Of a DNA stretch of 64,000 nt, positions 33,496 to 42,849 are shown piece after piece. Below the pieces are notes generated by a model, which ran no database searches, was not told the DNA's origin, and saw nothing but the letters and a program-made list of their open reading frames with translations. Every line of letters begins with the position of its first letter. Position 1 is the stretch's first letter. The stretch is from the NCBI GenBank assembly GCA_002412765.1, contig DHVR01000056.1, positions 26,672-90,671 on the forward strand, given 5' to 3'. This DNA is from Leptolinea sp. UBA5203 (GTDB lineage Bacteria; Chloroflexota; Anaerolineae; Anaerolineales; Anaerolineaceae). The position numbers and the translations under genes were made by a program.

Positions 33496-33547
33496 AAAAA
33501 AATCCTCATGTGCTATCCTCATTGCAGGAAACACGTGAGGATTTTTT
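33496..33547 (+). terminator. Terminator-like hairpin between fliS and flgC
   Basis: A stem of about 16 pairs, with one G-T wobble, joins AAAAAATCCTCATGTG and CACGTGAGGATTTTTT around a 19-base loop; the T-run follows. It can stop transcripts after fliS. Only 19 bases separate it from the flgC ATG, leaving no room for a promoter, so flgC must be read through this hairpin or be attenuated by it. The loop itself holds CCTCA and AGGA repeats that permit an alternative fold. Confidence 0.7.
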
Positions 33548-33566
33548 AGTTACTGGAGTACAAAAA

Positions 33567-34022
33567 ATGAGCTTCTGGAATAGTTTCAAAATCAGTTCAT
33601 CTGCCCTAAGCGCTCAAAGGCTGCGTATGGATATCATCGCGAACAATGTCGCGAACAGTGAAACCACACGGACCGAAACTGGCGGTGCCTACCAAAGGCA
33701 GGATGTTGTTTTTTCAACTAAAAATTCTAATTTGCCTTTTGCCCAAAATCTAATGATGGTGAATGATAAGCTCAATCGAAGCAGCATTACGCTGGATGGT
33801 GTAAAGGTAAAAGAAATCATTACGGATACTACACCAGGCAGCAGAGTTTATGATCCGACTCACATGGATGCGGATAAGGATGGGTTTGTAGAATATCCCA
33901 ATGTGAACATTGCTGTTGAAATGACGAATATGATGTCAGCTACGCGATCCTATGAAGCAAATCTGGCGGTTATTGAATCCACACGCAGAATGGCAGAAAA
34001 TGCCCTACAAATTGGAAGATAG
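33567..34022 (+). CDS. flgC: Flagellar rod protein FlgC
   Basis: A 151-residue proximal rod protein with MSFWNSFKISSSALSAQRLR, then IIANNVANSETTRTETGGAY and the C-terminal PNVNIAVEMTNMMSATRSYE. ATG at 33567 (TGGAG upstream) fits the family start; a longer frame from 33510 would run through the terminator hairpin. It heads the rod/C-ring/export operon. Its usual partner flgB lies about 6.3 kb downstream. Confidence 0.93.
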   Translation: MSFWNSFKISSSALSAQRLRMDIIANNVANSETTRTETGGAYQRQDVVFSTKNSNLPFAQNLMMVNDKLNRSSITLDGVKVKEIITDTTPGSRVYDPTHMDADKDGFVEYPNVNIAVEMTNMMSATRSYEANLAVIESTRRMAENALQIGR

Positions 34023-34032
34023 GTGAATAACA

Positions 34033-34329
34033 ATGGAACTTAGTGCAATTGGAACTTCTGGAATTCAAGCTGGTTTAACAGGTACAACGAAATCTGCCGC
34101 AGGCATGGTCAATGAAGTTGGCAAAACCTTTCAGGAATTGCTCAACAGCCTCTCCGAAACAGAGAATACCAGTGATACCTTAATGCAGCAGTTCTCTGCT
34201 GGCGGCGATGTTGACCTGCATGAGCTGATGATTGCCATGGAAAAGACGGACGTTAATTTCCGGGTTGCCATGAATATTCAAGGAAAACTGGTTTCTGCTT
34301 ATCAAGAAATTATGAGAATGCAAGTATAA
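34033..34329 (+). CDS. fliE: Flagellar hook-basal body protein FliE
   Basis: A 98-residue protein with the FliE signature VDLHELMIAMEKTDVNFRVA and a C-terminal LVSAYQEIMRMQV. It links the MS-ring to the rod and is an early export substrate. It lies between flgC and fliF as in most flagellar operons. Confidence 0.93.
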   Translation: MELSAIGTSGIQAGLTGTTKSAAGMVNEVGKTFQELLNSLSETENTSDTLMQQFSAGGDVDLHELMIAMEKTDVNFRVAMNIQGKLVSAYQEIMRMQV

Positions 34330-34349
34330 AACAACAACACAGGTGAAAC

Positions 34350-36014
34350 ATGCTTGCAAATTTATTGGAACAATTTAAAAAAATCTGGCAAGACCAAACC
34401 CAAACCCAACGCACGATCCTTTTGATAGTGATCGTGGTTTTGGCTATCTTGGTCCCAACCCTGGTTGTTACGGCAAACAAGCCCAGTTATGGGGTGGCTT
34501 TCAGTAATCTTGATGCAACCGATGCGGGCAATATCGTTGCCAAACTACAGACTGAAAATATTGAGTATCAATTACGCGATGGCAACACAATTCTTGTACC
34601 AACTGACCGTGTTTATGATGTGCGTTTGATGATGGCGACGGAAGGATTACCCAAGGGTGGTTCCGTAGGATTTGAGCTGTTTGATACAAATACGCTTGGC
34701 ATGACTGAGTTTACCCAAAAAGTCACTTATCAACGAGCGTTGGAAGGGGAGCTAGAACGTACGATCAGCAGCTTGGAGGCTGTATCTGCGGTTCGGGTCC
34801 ATATTGTGACACCGGAAAAAAGTTTGTTATCCTCTACTCAATCCCCAACAACAGCCTCCGTGACGATTAAGGAATCCAGCAGTCGGGCGATGAGCTCGGC
34901 TCAAATTCAGGCCATCACTTATCTTGTGGCAAATTCGGTTGAAGGTTTGGATTCTCAGAATGTTGTCATCGTTGATACGGAAGGCAATTTGCTGGCAACC
35001 GGATCAGGGGAAGATAGTTATGGTAGTGCGGTTGGCCAATCCGATAATCGCCGTGCCACTGAACTTGCTGCCGCAAAGGATATTGAAACAAAAGTAAAAA
35101 GCATGCTAAATACGGCTTTAGGCCCCAATCGTTCGGTGGTTCAGGTTTATGTAAACATGAATTGGACGGAGAAAGAAATTACCTCCGAGACTTTTGATGC
35201 AACTCCAATTGTAAGAAGCGAAAGCATAACGAATGAAATTTACACCACGAACATGTCAGAATTATCCGGTATCCCTGGCGCTACCAGTAATTTACCTGCA
35301 ACCGCTGATACTGTCAATCCAGACACTGCTGGCGGCGAAGTGCCCTTATATGAGCGCAACGAGGCGGTAACTAATTATGAATTATCTTCAGTTCAATCTC
35401 ATGAGGTTGTACATCCTGGCGAAATAGAACGTGTCTCCCTTTCTGTACTAGTAGATGGCGTGACTGATGAGGCTCAATTAGCCATTATTCAAGATGCCAT
35501 TATGGCTGCCGCGGGAATTGACACAAATCGAGGTGATTTAGTGTCTGTACAATCCTTAACCTTTGACCGGACATTTGAGACAACTACGGCCGAAGAAATT
35601 GCCGCCGCAGAAAATCAGGAATTGATCTTTCAGATCGCCCAATACGCGGGTGTTGGTCTACTGTTATTAATCGTGTTCTGGTACATATCAAGATTACTCA
35701 AGAACTTAAAAATGGCCTCAGTGGAAGTCTGGACACCTGTACTACAACCGGTATCTCAAATGTCCAGTTATAGCAGTGAACCGGAGAAAATTATGTTTGT
35801 TGAAGAACATCACATAGAAGAACCGAAACCGGAAAAGAAAGAAGAAAAACCGGTGAAAATCGATATTGAAAAAATCGTTAAAGAAAAAATCCAGGTTCCT
35901 ACACCTGAAGAAGAACAGATGACACGTCTTGTAAATCGTGTAGCCGAAGAAAATCCGGCCAGTATCGCGGAAATTATTCAAATGTGGTTGTCACAGGATA
36001 GAAAAAATGACTGA
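34350..36014 (+). CDS. fliF: MS-ring protein FliF
   Basis: A 554-residue membrane protein with transmembrane helices near residues 22-45 and about 430-450, a YscJ-like domain (SYGVAFSNLDATDAGNIVAK) and a second ring-building domain. A charged cytoplasmic tail follows the second helix; its extreme C-terminus binds FliG. It forms the membrane base of the flagellum. The stop overlaps the fliG start by 8 bases. Confidence 0.95.
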   Translation: MLANLLEQFKKIWQDQTQTQRTILLIVIVVLAILVPTLVVTANKPSYGVAFSNLDATDAGNIVAKLQTENIEYQLRDGNTILVPTDRVYDVRLMMATEGLPKGGSVGFELFDTNTLGMTEFTQKVTYQRALEGELERTISSLEAVSAVRVHIVTPEKSLLSSTQSPTTASVTIKESSSRAMSSAQIQAITYLVANSVEGLDSQNVVIVDTEGNLLATGSGEDSYGSAVGQSDNRRATELAAAKDIETKVKSMLNTALGPNRSVVQVYVNMNWTEKEITSETFDATPIVRSESITNEIYTTNMSELSGIPGATSNLPATADTVNPDTAGGEVPLYERNEAVTNYELSSVQSHEVVHPGEIERVSLSVLVDGVTDEAQLAIIQDAIMAAAGIDTNRGDLVSVQSLTFDRTFETTTAEEIAAAENQELIFQIAQYAGVGLLLLIVFWYISRLLKNLKMASVEVWTPVLQPVSQMSSYSSEPEKIMFVEEHHIEEPKPEKKEEKPVKIDIEKIVKEKIQVPTPEEEQMTRLVNRVAEENPASIAEIIQMWLSQDRKND

Positions 36015-37032
36015 GGCAGGTTCAGCTTTTGGTACAGCAACAGGGTTGCAAAAGGCTTCGGCCCTTTTAATTTCTTTGGGTGTCGAAACCTCTTCCCGTA
36101 TCCTCCAGTACATCAATGAAGCGGATATGGAGCGTTTGTTACTGGCTATCAGCGAATCAGGGGCGATTCTTCCTTCCACCCGGCAAACCAGCCTGGAAGA
36201 AGCTTATGCTTTGTCCATTTCGGGCATCGATAATGTTGGCGGTGGGACAGAATATACCCGGCAATTACTCGCCCGGGCTGTTGGTCCTCGCCGTGGAGCA
36301 GATATTCTAGAAAGAATCTCTGCCAGACAGCAAATCTCATCCTTTGAGATGCTTAGAAACGCGGATGCTAGTCAAGTTGCCGAATTAATTCAGGAAGAGC
36401 ACCCACAAACCATTGCACTGGTTTTGTCTTATTTGGAGGCCAAACTTGCTGCTGACATATTGACCAGTATGCCCAATGATCTACAGGTGGCTGTGACCTT
36501 ACGGTTGGCTCGTATGGATCGGGTTTCCCCTCAGGTAATCCAGGTCGTAGAACGAAGCCTGAAACATAAGCTGTCGGGTGTACTGTCAGCAGCAGATTTC
36601 AGAGCTACCGGCGGTGTTGACTTCCTGGTGAAGATGTTGAACCAGGTCGACCGGGATGTTCAGAAACGTATCTTTGAGGCACTAACACCTAAAGATCCTA
36701 AACTGGTGGATGAAATCAGAGCAAATCTATTCACATTTGACGATTTACTCAAGCTTGATGATAGAACAATGCAGCGTATTTTACGGGATATCAACCGCCA
36801 GGAACTGGCCATGGCCCTCAAAGGCGCACCAGAGCGCTTACGCGAACACATTTATGGCAATATGTCTGAACGTGCCCGTGACACATTGATGGAGGAAATC
36901 GAAATTCTCGGTCCGCAGATGGCGAAGGACGTTTATGCCATGCAGCGTAAGATCGTTGAACTCGTAAGAAGCCTCGAAGAGGAAGGAGAAATTGTGATCT
37001 CAAGTGGCGAAGGATATGAAGTTATCCAGTAA
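36007..37032 (+). CDS. fliG: Flagellar motor switch protein FliG
   Basis: A 341-residue rotor protein. The middle domain has EEHPQTIALVLSYLEAKLAA, and the C-terminal domain holds the torque helix (TFDDLLKLDDRTMQRILRDI) that faces MotA. It sits between the MS-ring and FliM/FliN. Domain order and length are ordinary for FliG. Confidence 0.96.
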   Translation: MTEAGSAFGTATGLQKASALLISLGVETSSRILQYINEADMERLLLAISESGAILPSTRQTSLEEAYALSISGIDNVGGGTEYTRQLLARAVGPRRGADILERISARQQISSFEMLRNADASQVAELIQEEHPQTIALVLSYLEAKLAADILTSMPNDLQVAVTLRLARMDRVSPQVIQVVERSLKHKLSGVLSAADFRATGGVDFLVKMLNQVDRDVQKRIFEALTPKDPKLVDEIRANLFTFDDLLKLDDRTMQRILRDINRQELAMALKGAPERLREHIYGNMSERARDTLMEEIEILGPQMAKDVYAMQRKIVELVRSLEEEGEIVISSGEGYEVIQ

Positions 37033-37048
37033 AACTGGAATAAAAAAA

Positions 37049-38020
37049 ATGAATGCTGAAATTAAACCCTTAACGTTTGTTGAATTTGATGACAATGAAA
37101 ACATTGTTCAGGTAGGCGCGCGTTTCGTGGATGCCAACAGTGACCAGTACACTATTCCAAAAGTACAAGCTGGTGTACGAAGTCATCATGATGTTAATCG
37201 GTTTGATGGACATAAAATATTCTCTGGAAAGAATGGTCTCGAAGAGATTGCTTTCCAGGAAAAAGAAATCGTTGTTCAGCCGGTTGTGCTTAAATCTGCA
37301 AAAAATAGGGGCTTGATTTCTGAGTGGAATATCTTTGAATTTGAAGAAGAACTCAAGACTTACAAAGACGAATTCTCAAAACCTGATCAACAACGAGATT
37401 CGGTTGTTGGAAACAGAAATGAGCCCAATGAAATAAGTATTCAGGAATCAAAAGGTATCTCAAAAGAAATTATTGAGAATGCAAAAAGAGAAGCCCAAAT
37501 GATTCTTGATGCAGCAAAAAATGAAGCTGCGGAGATCAAAGAGAATTCCTATCGTGAAGGGTATCAGACTGGTTTCGGACAGGTAAACTCAGAAATAGAA
37601 ACGCTCAGAACCATTCAAAAGAGTTTACAGCAAGTCAATGATGAACTGATTCGCGGCAGTGAAACCAAAATTATTGAGTTGCTCAAATTGATTACTGAGA
37701 AATTATTCAGCAATGGCTTGGCGCTGGACTCTAATATTCTCAAGGATGTGGTTGCCCGGGCAATTAATGAAGCCAGCCGCCTGGGTAATCTGAAAGTTTA
37801 CTTAAATCCGGCGGATTTGGATAAATTACGAAAACTTTGGCGCGAAGCAGAATTGGATTATAACGGTCAAAAAATACAATTGGCTTCGAACAATGAAATC
37901 TTACCAGGGGGCTGTTTTATCGATGGTGATTACGGATCGGTAGATGCCCGGATTGATACTCAGGTCAAGAGTGTTGTGGAAACCCTGACCGAAATTCAGA
38001 TGGATCAGGTTGAGGATTAG
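37049..38020 (+). CDS. fliH: Flagellar assembly protein FliH
   Basis: A 323-residue protein; the C-terminal half fits FliH (ENAKREAQMILDAAKNEAAE, then REGYQTGFGQVNSEIETLRT and NPADLDKLRKLW). FliH regulates and docks the FliI ATPase. The N-terminal 130 residues are poorly conserved. Earlier in-frame starts exist (GTG 37004, ATG 37016), but ATG at 37049 follows the fliG stop with a weak TGGA; the start is uncertain. Confidence 0.87.
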   Translation: MNAEIKPLTFVEFDDNENIVQVGARFVDANSDQYTIPKVQAGVRSHHDVNRFDGHKIFSGKNGLEEIAFQEKEIVVQPVVLKSAKNRGLISEWNIFEFEEELKTYKDEFSKPDQQRDSVVGNRNEPNEISIQESKGISKEIIENAKREAQMILDAAKNEAAEIKENSYREGYQTGFGQVNSEIETLRTIQKSLQQVNDELIRGSETKIIELLKLITEKLFSNGLALDSNILKDVVARAINEASRLGNLKVYLNPADLDKLRKLWREAELDYNGQKIQLASNNEILPGGCFIDGDYGSVDARIDTQVKSVVETLTEIQMDQVED

Positions 38021-38025
38021 CTAAC

Positions 38026-39345
38026 ATGCCAATTGTAGATTTAGACCGCTATACCAACGGAATTCAAAAATTAAATACCATCCGAACCTCGGGTCGAGTT
38101 GTTCAGGTGGTTGGTTTAACCGTGGAAGCCGTCGGTCTGGATTGCCAGATTGGTGAAGTCTGTGAAATTCGTTCAAATTCTTCCTTGCCGATCATGGCTG
38201 AGGTGGTTGGATTTCGTAACCGTGCCACCTTGTTAATGCCATTAGGAAACATGGAAGGTATTCAACCCAACAGTAGTGTATTCCCGATTGGTACCGTTTT
38301 TCAGGCTCCTGTTGGTGAAAGATTGTTGGGTAGGGTTTTGGACGGTATTGGGAATCCGATGGATACCCTGGGAAAATTGGAAGATGCTCCCAAACGGCCG
38401 ATTTTCAATTATGCGCCGCATCCCTTGGAAAGAAAAGTGATCGCTGAACCATTAATCACCGGTGTAAGGGCCATTGATGGGCTCTTAACCTGTGGCAAGG
38501 GTCAGCGTATGGGCATTTTTGCAGGGAGTGGTGTTGGAAAAAGCACTTTATTAGGCGCAATTGCCCGTAGTACCAGCTCAGATGTCAGTGTGATTGCCAT
38601 GATTGGGGAACGGGGGCGTGAGGTGCGTGAATTTATTGAACGTGACCTTGGTCCGGAAGGATTGAAACGATCGGTTGTTGTGGTTTCTACCTCGGATAAA
38701 CCGGCCTTATTACGTCTCAAAGCAGCCTGGGTTGCCATGACAATTGCTGAATATTTCCGCGACAAAGGTCTGGATGTCACTTTTCTGATGGACTCCGTTA
38801 CTCGGTTTGCCATGGCACAACGAGAAGTTGGCCTGGCGATTGGCGAGCCACCGGCCAGCCGTGGATATACACCCTCAGTTTTTGCATTGTTGCCCCAATT
38901 ACTTGAAAGGGCTGGTACCGGACGTGTTGGTTCGATAACAGGTTATTTTTCCGTTTTAGTCGAAGGGGATGATTTCAATGAACCGATTTGTGATGCAGTT
39001 CGTGGAATTTTAGATGGTCACATTATCCTTTCCCGCGAGCTTGCCAGTAGAAATCACTACCCTGCGATTGATGTTTTAGGCAGTATCAGCCGGGTTATGC
39101 CTTCCATCATCACAAAAGAACACAAAGAAAAAGCGGCAAAAACCCGTAAATTGTTAGCAACTTATGAAAAAGCCAGGGACCTTATCAATATTGGTGCTTA
39201 TGTAGGTGGAACGGATGCAGATATTGATGCATCCATCCGTGCTTTACCTGCATTAAATAGTTTCTTGTTACAGGGTCCGGAACATTGTCAACTTGAGACA
39301 ACTTATCAGTTACTGAATGATGTAGTATCCACAGGAGAAAAATAG
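38026..39345 (+). CDS. fliI: Flagellum-specific export ATPase FliI
   Basis: A 439-residue F1-beta-like ATPase with the Walker A GIFAGSGVGKSTLLGAIAR, Walker B VTFLMDSVTRFAMAQREVG and the adjacent GEPPASRGYTPSVFALLP. It forms a hexamer under the export gate and releases chaperones from substrates. It follows fliH by 5 bases and precedes fliJ by one. Confidence 0.97.
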   Translation: MPIVDLDRYTNGIQKLNTIRTSGRVVQVVGLTVEAVGLDCQIGEVCEIRSNSSLPIMAEVVGFRNRATLLMPLGNMEGIQPNSSVFPIGTVFQAPVGERLLGRVLDGIGNPMDTLGKLEDAPKRPIFNYAPHPLERKVIAEPLITGVRAIDGLLTCGKGQRMGIFAGSGVGKSTLLGAIARSTSSDVSVIAMIGERGREVREFIERDLGPEGLKRSVVVVSTSDKPALLRLKAAWVAMTIAEYFRDKGLDVTFLMDSVTRFAMAQREVGLAIGEPPASRGYTPSVFALLPQLLERAGTGRVGSITGYFSVLVEGDDFNEPICDAVRGILDGHIILSRELASRNHYPAIDVLGSISRVMPSIITKEHKEKAAKTRKLLATYEKARDLINIGAYVGGTDADIDASIRALPALNSFLLQGPEHCQLETTYQLLNDVVSTGEK

Positions 39346-39346
39346 C

Positions 39347-39826
39347 ATGGCTCCTAAGTTCACATTACAGGCAATATTGGATTATCACCACAGTCGTGTG
39401 GAACAATTCGAAATTGAATTGGGCAGCTTGAATCATCAAAAAGCTGAATTGGAAGAAATGATTAGTTTATTGCATTACAAGAAAGATGAGTTTCTGAATG
39501 AACTAAAGAACTTGCAAACCGGTCAATTGGACTTATTAGCCATTCGTCAGGTTCAATCAAATCTTGAGGTTCTGGAAATTACCATCGATAAACGGTTACA
39601 AGATTTATATCAAGTTGAGCTTCTTGTTGAAGAAAAACGAAAAGAATTACTCGCAGCAAAGCAAGATGAAGCAGTAATGGATAATCTGAAAGAGAAAGAG
39701 ATAAAGAAATTTGATCTTAAAATTGAAGCCTTTGAAAAAAGGCAGCAGGATGATATTTACACAAGTAAAACTAATATGAAAATGCAAATGAGTAAAGCCA
39801 GTCTGGATAGTGGAGGCTACTACTAA
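39347..39826 (+). CDS. fliJ: Flagellar export protein FliJ
   Basis: A 159-residue, almost wholly helical coiled-coil protein (FTLQAILDYHHSRVEQFEIE opening; KRLQDLYQVELLVEEKRKEL inside), as expected of FliJ, the stalk of the export ATPase. Sequence conservation in this family is low, so the call leans on position right after fliI. Its stop overlaps the next ATG (TAATG). Confidence 0.85.
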   Translation: MAPKFTLQAILDYHHSRVEQFEIELGSLNHQKAELEEMISLLHYKKDEFLNELKNLQTGQLDLLAIRQVQSNLEVLEITIDKRLQDLYQVELLVEEKRKELLAAKQDEAVMDNLKEKEIKKFDLKIEAFEKRQQDDIYTSKTNMKMQMSKASLDSGGYY

Positions 39827-40338
39827 TGCTTGAATCCATGGTTAACACCCAAATTCAAATGACAATTTATAACTTGCTTCAATCCTTAATGGAAAAAGCA
39901 CAGTCTGGAAATCAGACTAACACTCAAACCACTGGGGATTATCAGGGTTATCAACAGAGTTCATTCGCGGATATCATCGAATCAGTCTCGTCAAAATATG
40001 GAGTGGATCCTTCCCTGGTTGGCGCGTTGATAAAAAATGAATCAAATTTCAATTCCAATGCGGAATCCTATGCCGGCGCACAAGGGTTAATGCAACTCAT
40101 GCCGAGCACAGCTAACAGTTTAGGGGTCACCAATTCTTTTGACCCCGTACAAAATATTGAAGGAGGTGTTAAGTACCTGAGTAATTTATTGGACATGTAT
40201 AACGGGGATGTATCTTTAGCACTTGCAGCCTACAATGCAGGGCCCGGCGCGGTGAATAAGTATCAAGGTATTCCACCGTATCAAGAAACGCAGACTTATG
40301 TTAATCGTGTTCTTTCAACGTATTCTTCTGCCGGGTAG
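39826..40338 (+). CDS. Lytic transglycosylase (SLT domain) of the flagellar operon
   Basis: A 170-residue protein. Residues about 50-165 form an SLT domain: SSKYGVDPSLVGALIKNESN with the catalytic Glu, then GAQGLMQLMPSTA and ALAAYNAGPGAVNKY. It cuts peptidoglycan glycan strands, probably to let the rod through. There is no Sec signal peptide or membrane helix; the first 50 residues are polar and Gln/Thr-rich, so export by the flagellar secretion system is likely. It replaces the muramidase part of FlgJ, which is absent. Confidence 0.9.
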   Translation: MLESMVNTQIQMTIYNLLQSLMEKAQSGNQTNTQTTGDYQGYQQSSFADIIESVSSKYGVDPSLVGALIKNESNFNSNAESYAGAQGLMQLMPSTANSLGVTNSFDPVQNIEGGVKYLSNLLDMYNGDVSLALAAYNAGPGAVNKYQGIPPYQETQTYVNRVLSTYSSAG

Positions 40339-40358
40339 ATTCGCAAAAGGATTTGGAT

Positions 40359-40766
40359 ATGAAAAGTTTAACTAATGATTCGGCACTCACTGTTGCCCAG
40401 AGGGCATTAAATGGGCTCTCTTATCGGAAAGATTTAATTTCTCAAAATATTGCAAATATCGATACCCCAGGATATCTAGCCAAGGAGGTAAATTTCGAAG
40501 AAACATTAAAACGCGTCATGGATGATGGTACAAATCTGGTGCAAAATCGAACCAGACCCGGTCATATGTCAATGGATGATAAATCTACTTCGGATTTTTA
40601 TGCGGTGCAAAATCGCCCCGGTGGAAGTTTGCGGAATGATGGAAACGACGTGGATATGGACCAGGAATTGATTGAAATGACTGAAACTGAGTTGAAATAC
40701 CAGACTTTGACATCAGTCGTCTCAAAAAAACTAGCGCTATTGAAATCAATAGCATCTGAGAGGTAA
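40359..40766 (+). CDS. flgB: Flagellar rod protein FlgB
   Basis: A 135-residue proximal rod protein with ISQNIANIDTPGYLAKEVNF and the C-terminal DMDQELIEMTETELKYQTL region of FlgB. ATG at 40359 is preferred over a TTG at 40353 because AAAAGGA stands 8 bases upstream. Normally flgB precedes flgC; here it lies after fliJ and the transglycosylase gene. Confidence 0.92.
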   Translation: MKSLTNDSALTVAQRALNGLSYRKDLISQNIANIDTPGYLAKEVNFEETLKRVMDDGTNLVQNRTRPGHMSMDDKSTSDFYAVQNRPGGSLRNDGNDVDMDQELIEMTETELKYQTLTSVVSKKLALLKSIASER

Positions 40767-40768
40767 TT

Positions 40769-41950
40769 ATGGAACAGATGAATACTATGCTTGCAGTACC
40801 ACCTGTGAGCACTAGCACCCCTGTTTCGACAACGAAAACCATATTGCCTGCCAATCAGGAAAGTTTTGCCAGTGTATATGAGAGGAATATTTCTGAATCT
40901 TCAACAACTACAACCAAGGAGACCAAAGTAGAGGAAAGGAAAACTCCTCAATCTGAGGTTCAACAGGATGAGGATTCAAAACTCTCAAGCGAAAGCAAAA
41001 CTGAATCTGGTGAAGCAACCGGAACTACCGACGCTACTGAGGTCACCGATCCCAGTATGCCAAGCGGTATTGCCTGGCAAACGATCCTTGATGTACTTCC
41101 TGTTCCCGCAGAAATGTTGCAAGTGGAAGCAGAGATAGCCGTCGAGGGTATGGAAAATTCTATTGTTGAAACCGGAAATCTGCTAAGTGTTGAGACTACA
41201 GAAATACCTGTGGTTAAACCGATGGCAGATCAGCCAATATTAAGAACAGTTATTCCTACTGATGAAGTGGATGCAACAGAAATCTTACCAACAACTCAAA
41301 CCACTGCATCTGTTACAAAATCTATTGAGACACCTTCAACAGATAACAAGGTAGTAAGTGACACCACTAAGGTTGTTGAAGCCACAAACAAAGTTTCTGA
41401 GCAAACGAAAGAAGTAGAAAAAGTTACTGTACCCATCCAGAATATTGATGCAAAGGTCCAGACTATTAAAACTGCTAATGAGACTGTGACACTTCCAAAT
41501 GGCACTGGAACTACTATACCGCAATCCACCAAAGAAAGCATTTTGGATCAAATTCAGCAAAATTTAGGCAAGATAACAAAGAGTGGTGATAATGAAATCC
41601 GCTTGCAGTTGTCTCCAGAAAACCTTGGCATGCTCAATATTCGCATCATTGCTGGTAAAGAGGGCACTCAGGTTTTATTCAAAACGGACAATTTGCAGTC
41701 AAGCCAGCTCATTACTGGTCAAATTGATACGCTGAAGGCCATGTTGTCCGATGCAGGTATCAAAGTGGATCAGGTACTGGTGAGTGATTTCAGCTTTTCT
41801 CAACAAGGGTTTGCAAATCAAGAGCAGACAAATCAGCAAACTTTCCGCCCTTATACAAAAACCAGTTTGTTGACATCCGAACTAACCGAGCAACGGGAAA
41901 ATGTGTATGAATTACCCCAGAGTCTGGTTGGTTTGAATTATCTTGCATAA
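40769..41950 (+). CDS. fliK: Flagellar hook-length control protein FliK
   Basis: A 393-residue protein with a long Thr/Ser/Glu-rich, low-complexity N-terminal part (to about 245) and a C-terminal Flg_hook domain with LQLSPENLGMLNIRIIAGKE and DTLKAMLSDAGIKVDQVLV. FliK acts as a ruler secreted during hook growth and switches FlhB specificity. It lies 2 bases after flgB and 11 before flgD. A second FliK-like gene is at 44162. Confidence 0.88.
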   Translation: MEQMNTMLAVPPVSTSTPVSTTKTILPANQESFASVYERNISESSTTTTKETKVEERKTPQSEVQQDEDSKLSSESKTESGEATGTTDATEVTDPSMPSGIAWQTILDVLPVPAEMLQVEAEIAVEGMENSIVETGNLLSVETTEIPVVKPMADQPILRTVIPTDEVDATEILPTTQTTASVTKSIETPSTDNKVVSDTTKVVEATNKVSEQTKEVEKVTVPIQNIDAKVQTIKTANETVTLPNGTGTTIPQSTKESILDQIQQNLGKITKSGDNEIRLQLSPENLGMLNIRIIAGKEGTQVLFKTDNLQSSQLITGQIDTLKAMLSDAGIKVDQVLVSDFSFSQQGFANQEQTNQQTFRPYTKTSLLTSELTEQRENVYELPQSLVGLNYLA

Positions 41951-41961
41951 AGGAGGTAGGA

Positions 41962-42396
41962 ATGGCGAATGTTACTGGCTCAGATATTTATAGCATGTAT
42001 GGCGTGAATGCTGCAACAAAAACCACGAAAACAACAACTGCCTCGACAAACAAAGTCGAAGATACTTTCATGGAATTGTTGCTGGCAGAATTGCGCAATC
42101 AAAACCCTATGGAACCCATGGATAGTTCCCAGATGGTAACCCAAATGGCACAGATGAATTCCTTACAAGAATTACAAAAAATCACGGCATCCTTGAAAGG
42201 AGTTAATCAGTCTAACCAATTTCTGACTGCGAGTTCGTTGATTGGTAAACAAATAACTTATATTTCTAGTGATTCAATAAAACAGGGAATGGTATCTGCC
42301 TTTACCATCAACAACAATGTGATCAGTCTTTTGGTCAATGATCTGGCAATTTCGCTGGATGAAGTCATTGCCGTGGCTGGAAAGGAAGGGGTGTAA
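41962..42396 (+). CDS. flgD: Hook-capping protein FlgD (short form)
   Basis: A 144-residue protein with the FlgD core FMELLLAELRNQNPMEPMDS, then TQMAQMNSLQELQKI. The C-terminal Tudor/Fn3-type domains of enterobacterial FlgD are largely missing, as in many Gram-positive versions. It caps the hook during assembly. It is one base away from the next gene. Confidence 0.92.
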   Translation: MANVTGSDIYSMYGVNAATKTTKTTTASTNKVEDTFMELLLAELRNQNPMEPMDSSQMVTQMAQMNSLQELQKITASLKGVNQSNQFLTASSLIGKQITYISSDSIKQGMVSAFTINNNVISLLVNDLAISLDEVIAVAGKEGV

Positions 42397-42397
42397 C

Positions 42398-42787
42398 ATG
42401 GGTGATCTTAATCAAATCAGTGGTTTGGGATTAGTTCAAGCAAGTTCTCCCAGCTTGACCTCCAATAAAAATGTTGCAAGTGAGATTGGTTTTTCTGAAT
42501 TATTGAAAGCAGCCAATCAATTGACATTTTCTACCCATGCACAAAAAAGATTAGATAAAAGGGATATTCAATTAGGCGAAAACGATATGGAACGTTTGAA
42601 TGCCGCTGTGAATAAGGCAGAATCAAAAGGTGCTAAAGAATCTTTAATTCTAATGGATCAATTGGCATTTATCGTAAATGTTCCTGATCGTAAAGTGGTC
42701 ACAACGATAAATATGAATCAGCGAAGTGAAGGTGTGTTCACCCAAATTGATAGTGTGGTGATTGCACCAACTGAACTTACCGCATAA
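42398..42787 (+). CDS. TIGR02530-type flagellar operon protein
   Basis: A 129-residue protein of the small 'flagellar operon protein' family (TIGR02530) found between flgD and flgE. The family pattern is FSTHAQKRLDKRDIQL, then LNAAVNKAESKGAKESLILM and FIVNVPDRKVVTTI. Its role is not well known; it may aid hook assembly. ATG at 42398 is preferred, since the longer frame from 42338 lies inside flgD. Confidence 0.85.
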   Translation: MGDLNQISGLGLVQASSPSLTSNKNVASEIGFSELLKAANQLTFSTHAQKRLDKRDIQLGENDMERLNAAVNKAESKGAKESLILMDQLAFIVNVPDRKVVTTINMNQRSEGVFTQIDSVVIAPTELTA

Positions 42788-42849
42788 TGACCAACTAAAC
42801 AGGCCGGCCCTCTCGGAGGAAGCCTGAATTATTCAACCGGAGGATAATA

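Noticed and set aside
33510..33566. A longer FlgC from ATG/CTG-type starts at 33510.
   Set aside because: The extra residues are coded by the terminator hairpin and do not match FlgC; TGGAG precedes ATG 33567.
39826..40338. A phage or plasmid lysis enzyme.
   Set aside because: It overlaps fliJ and lies 20 bases before flgB, with no phage genes nearby; a flagellar wall enzyme fits better.
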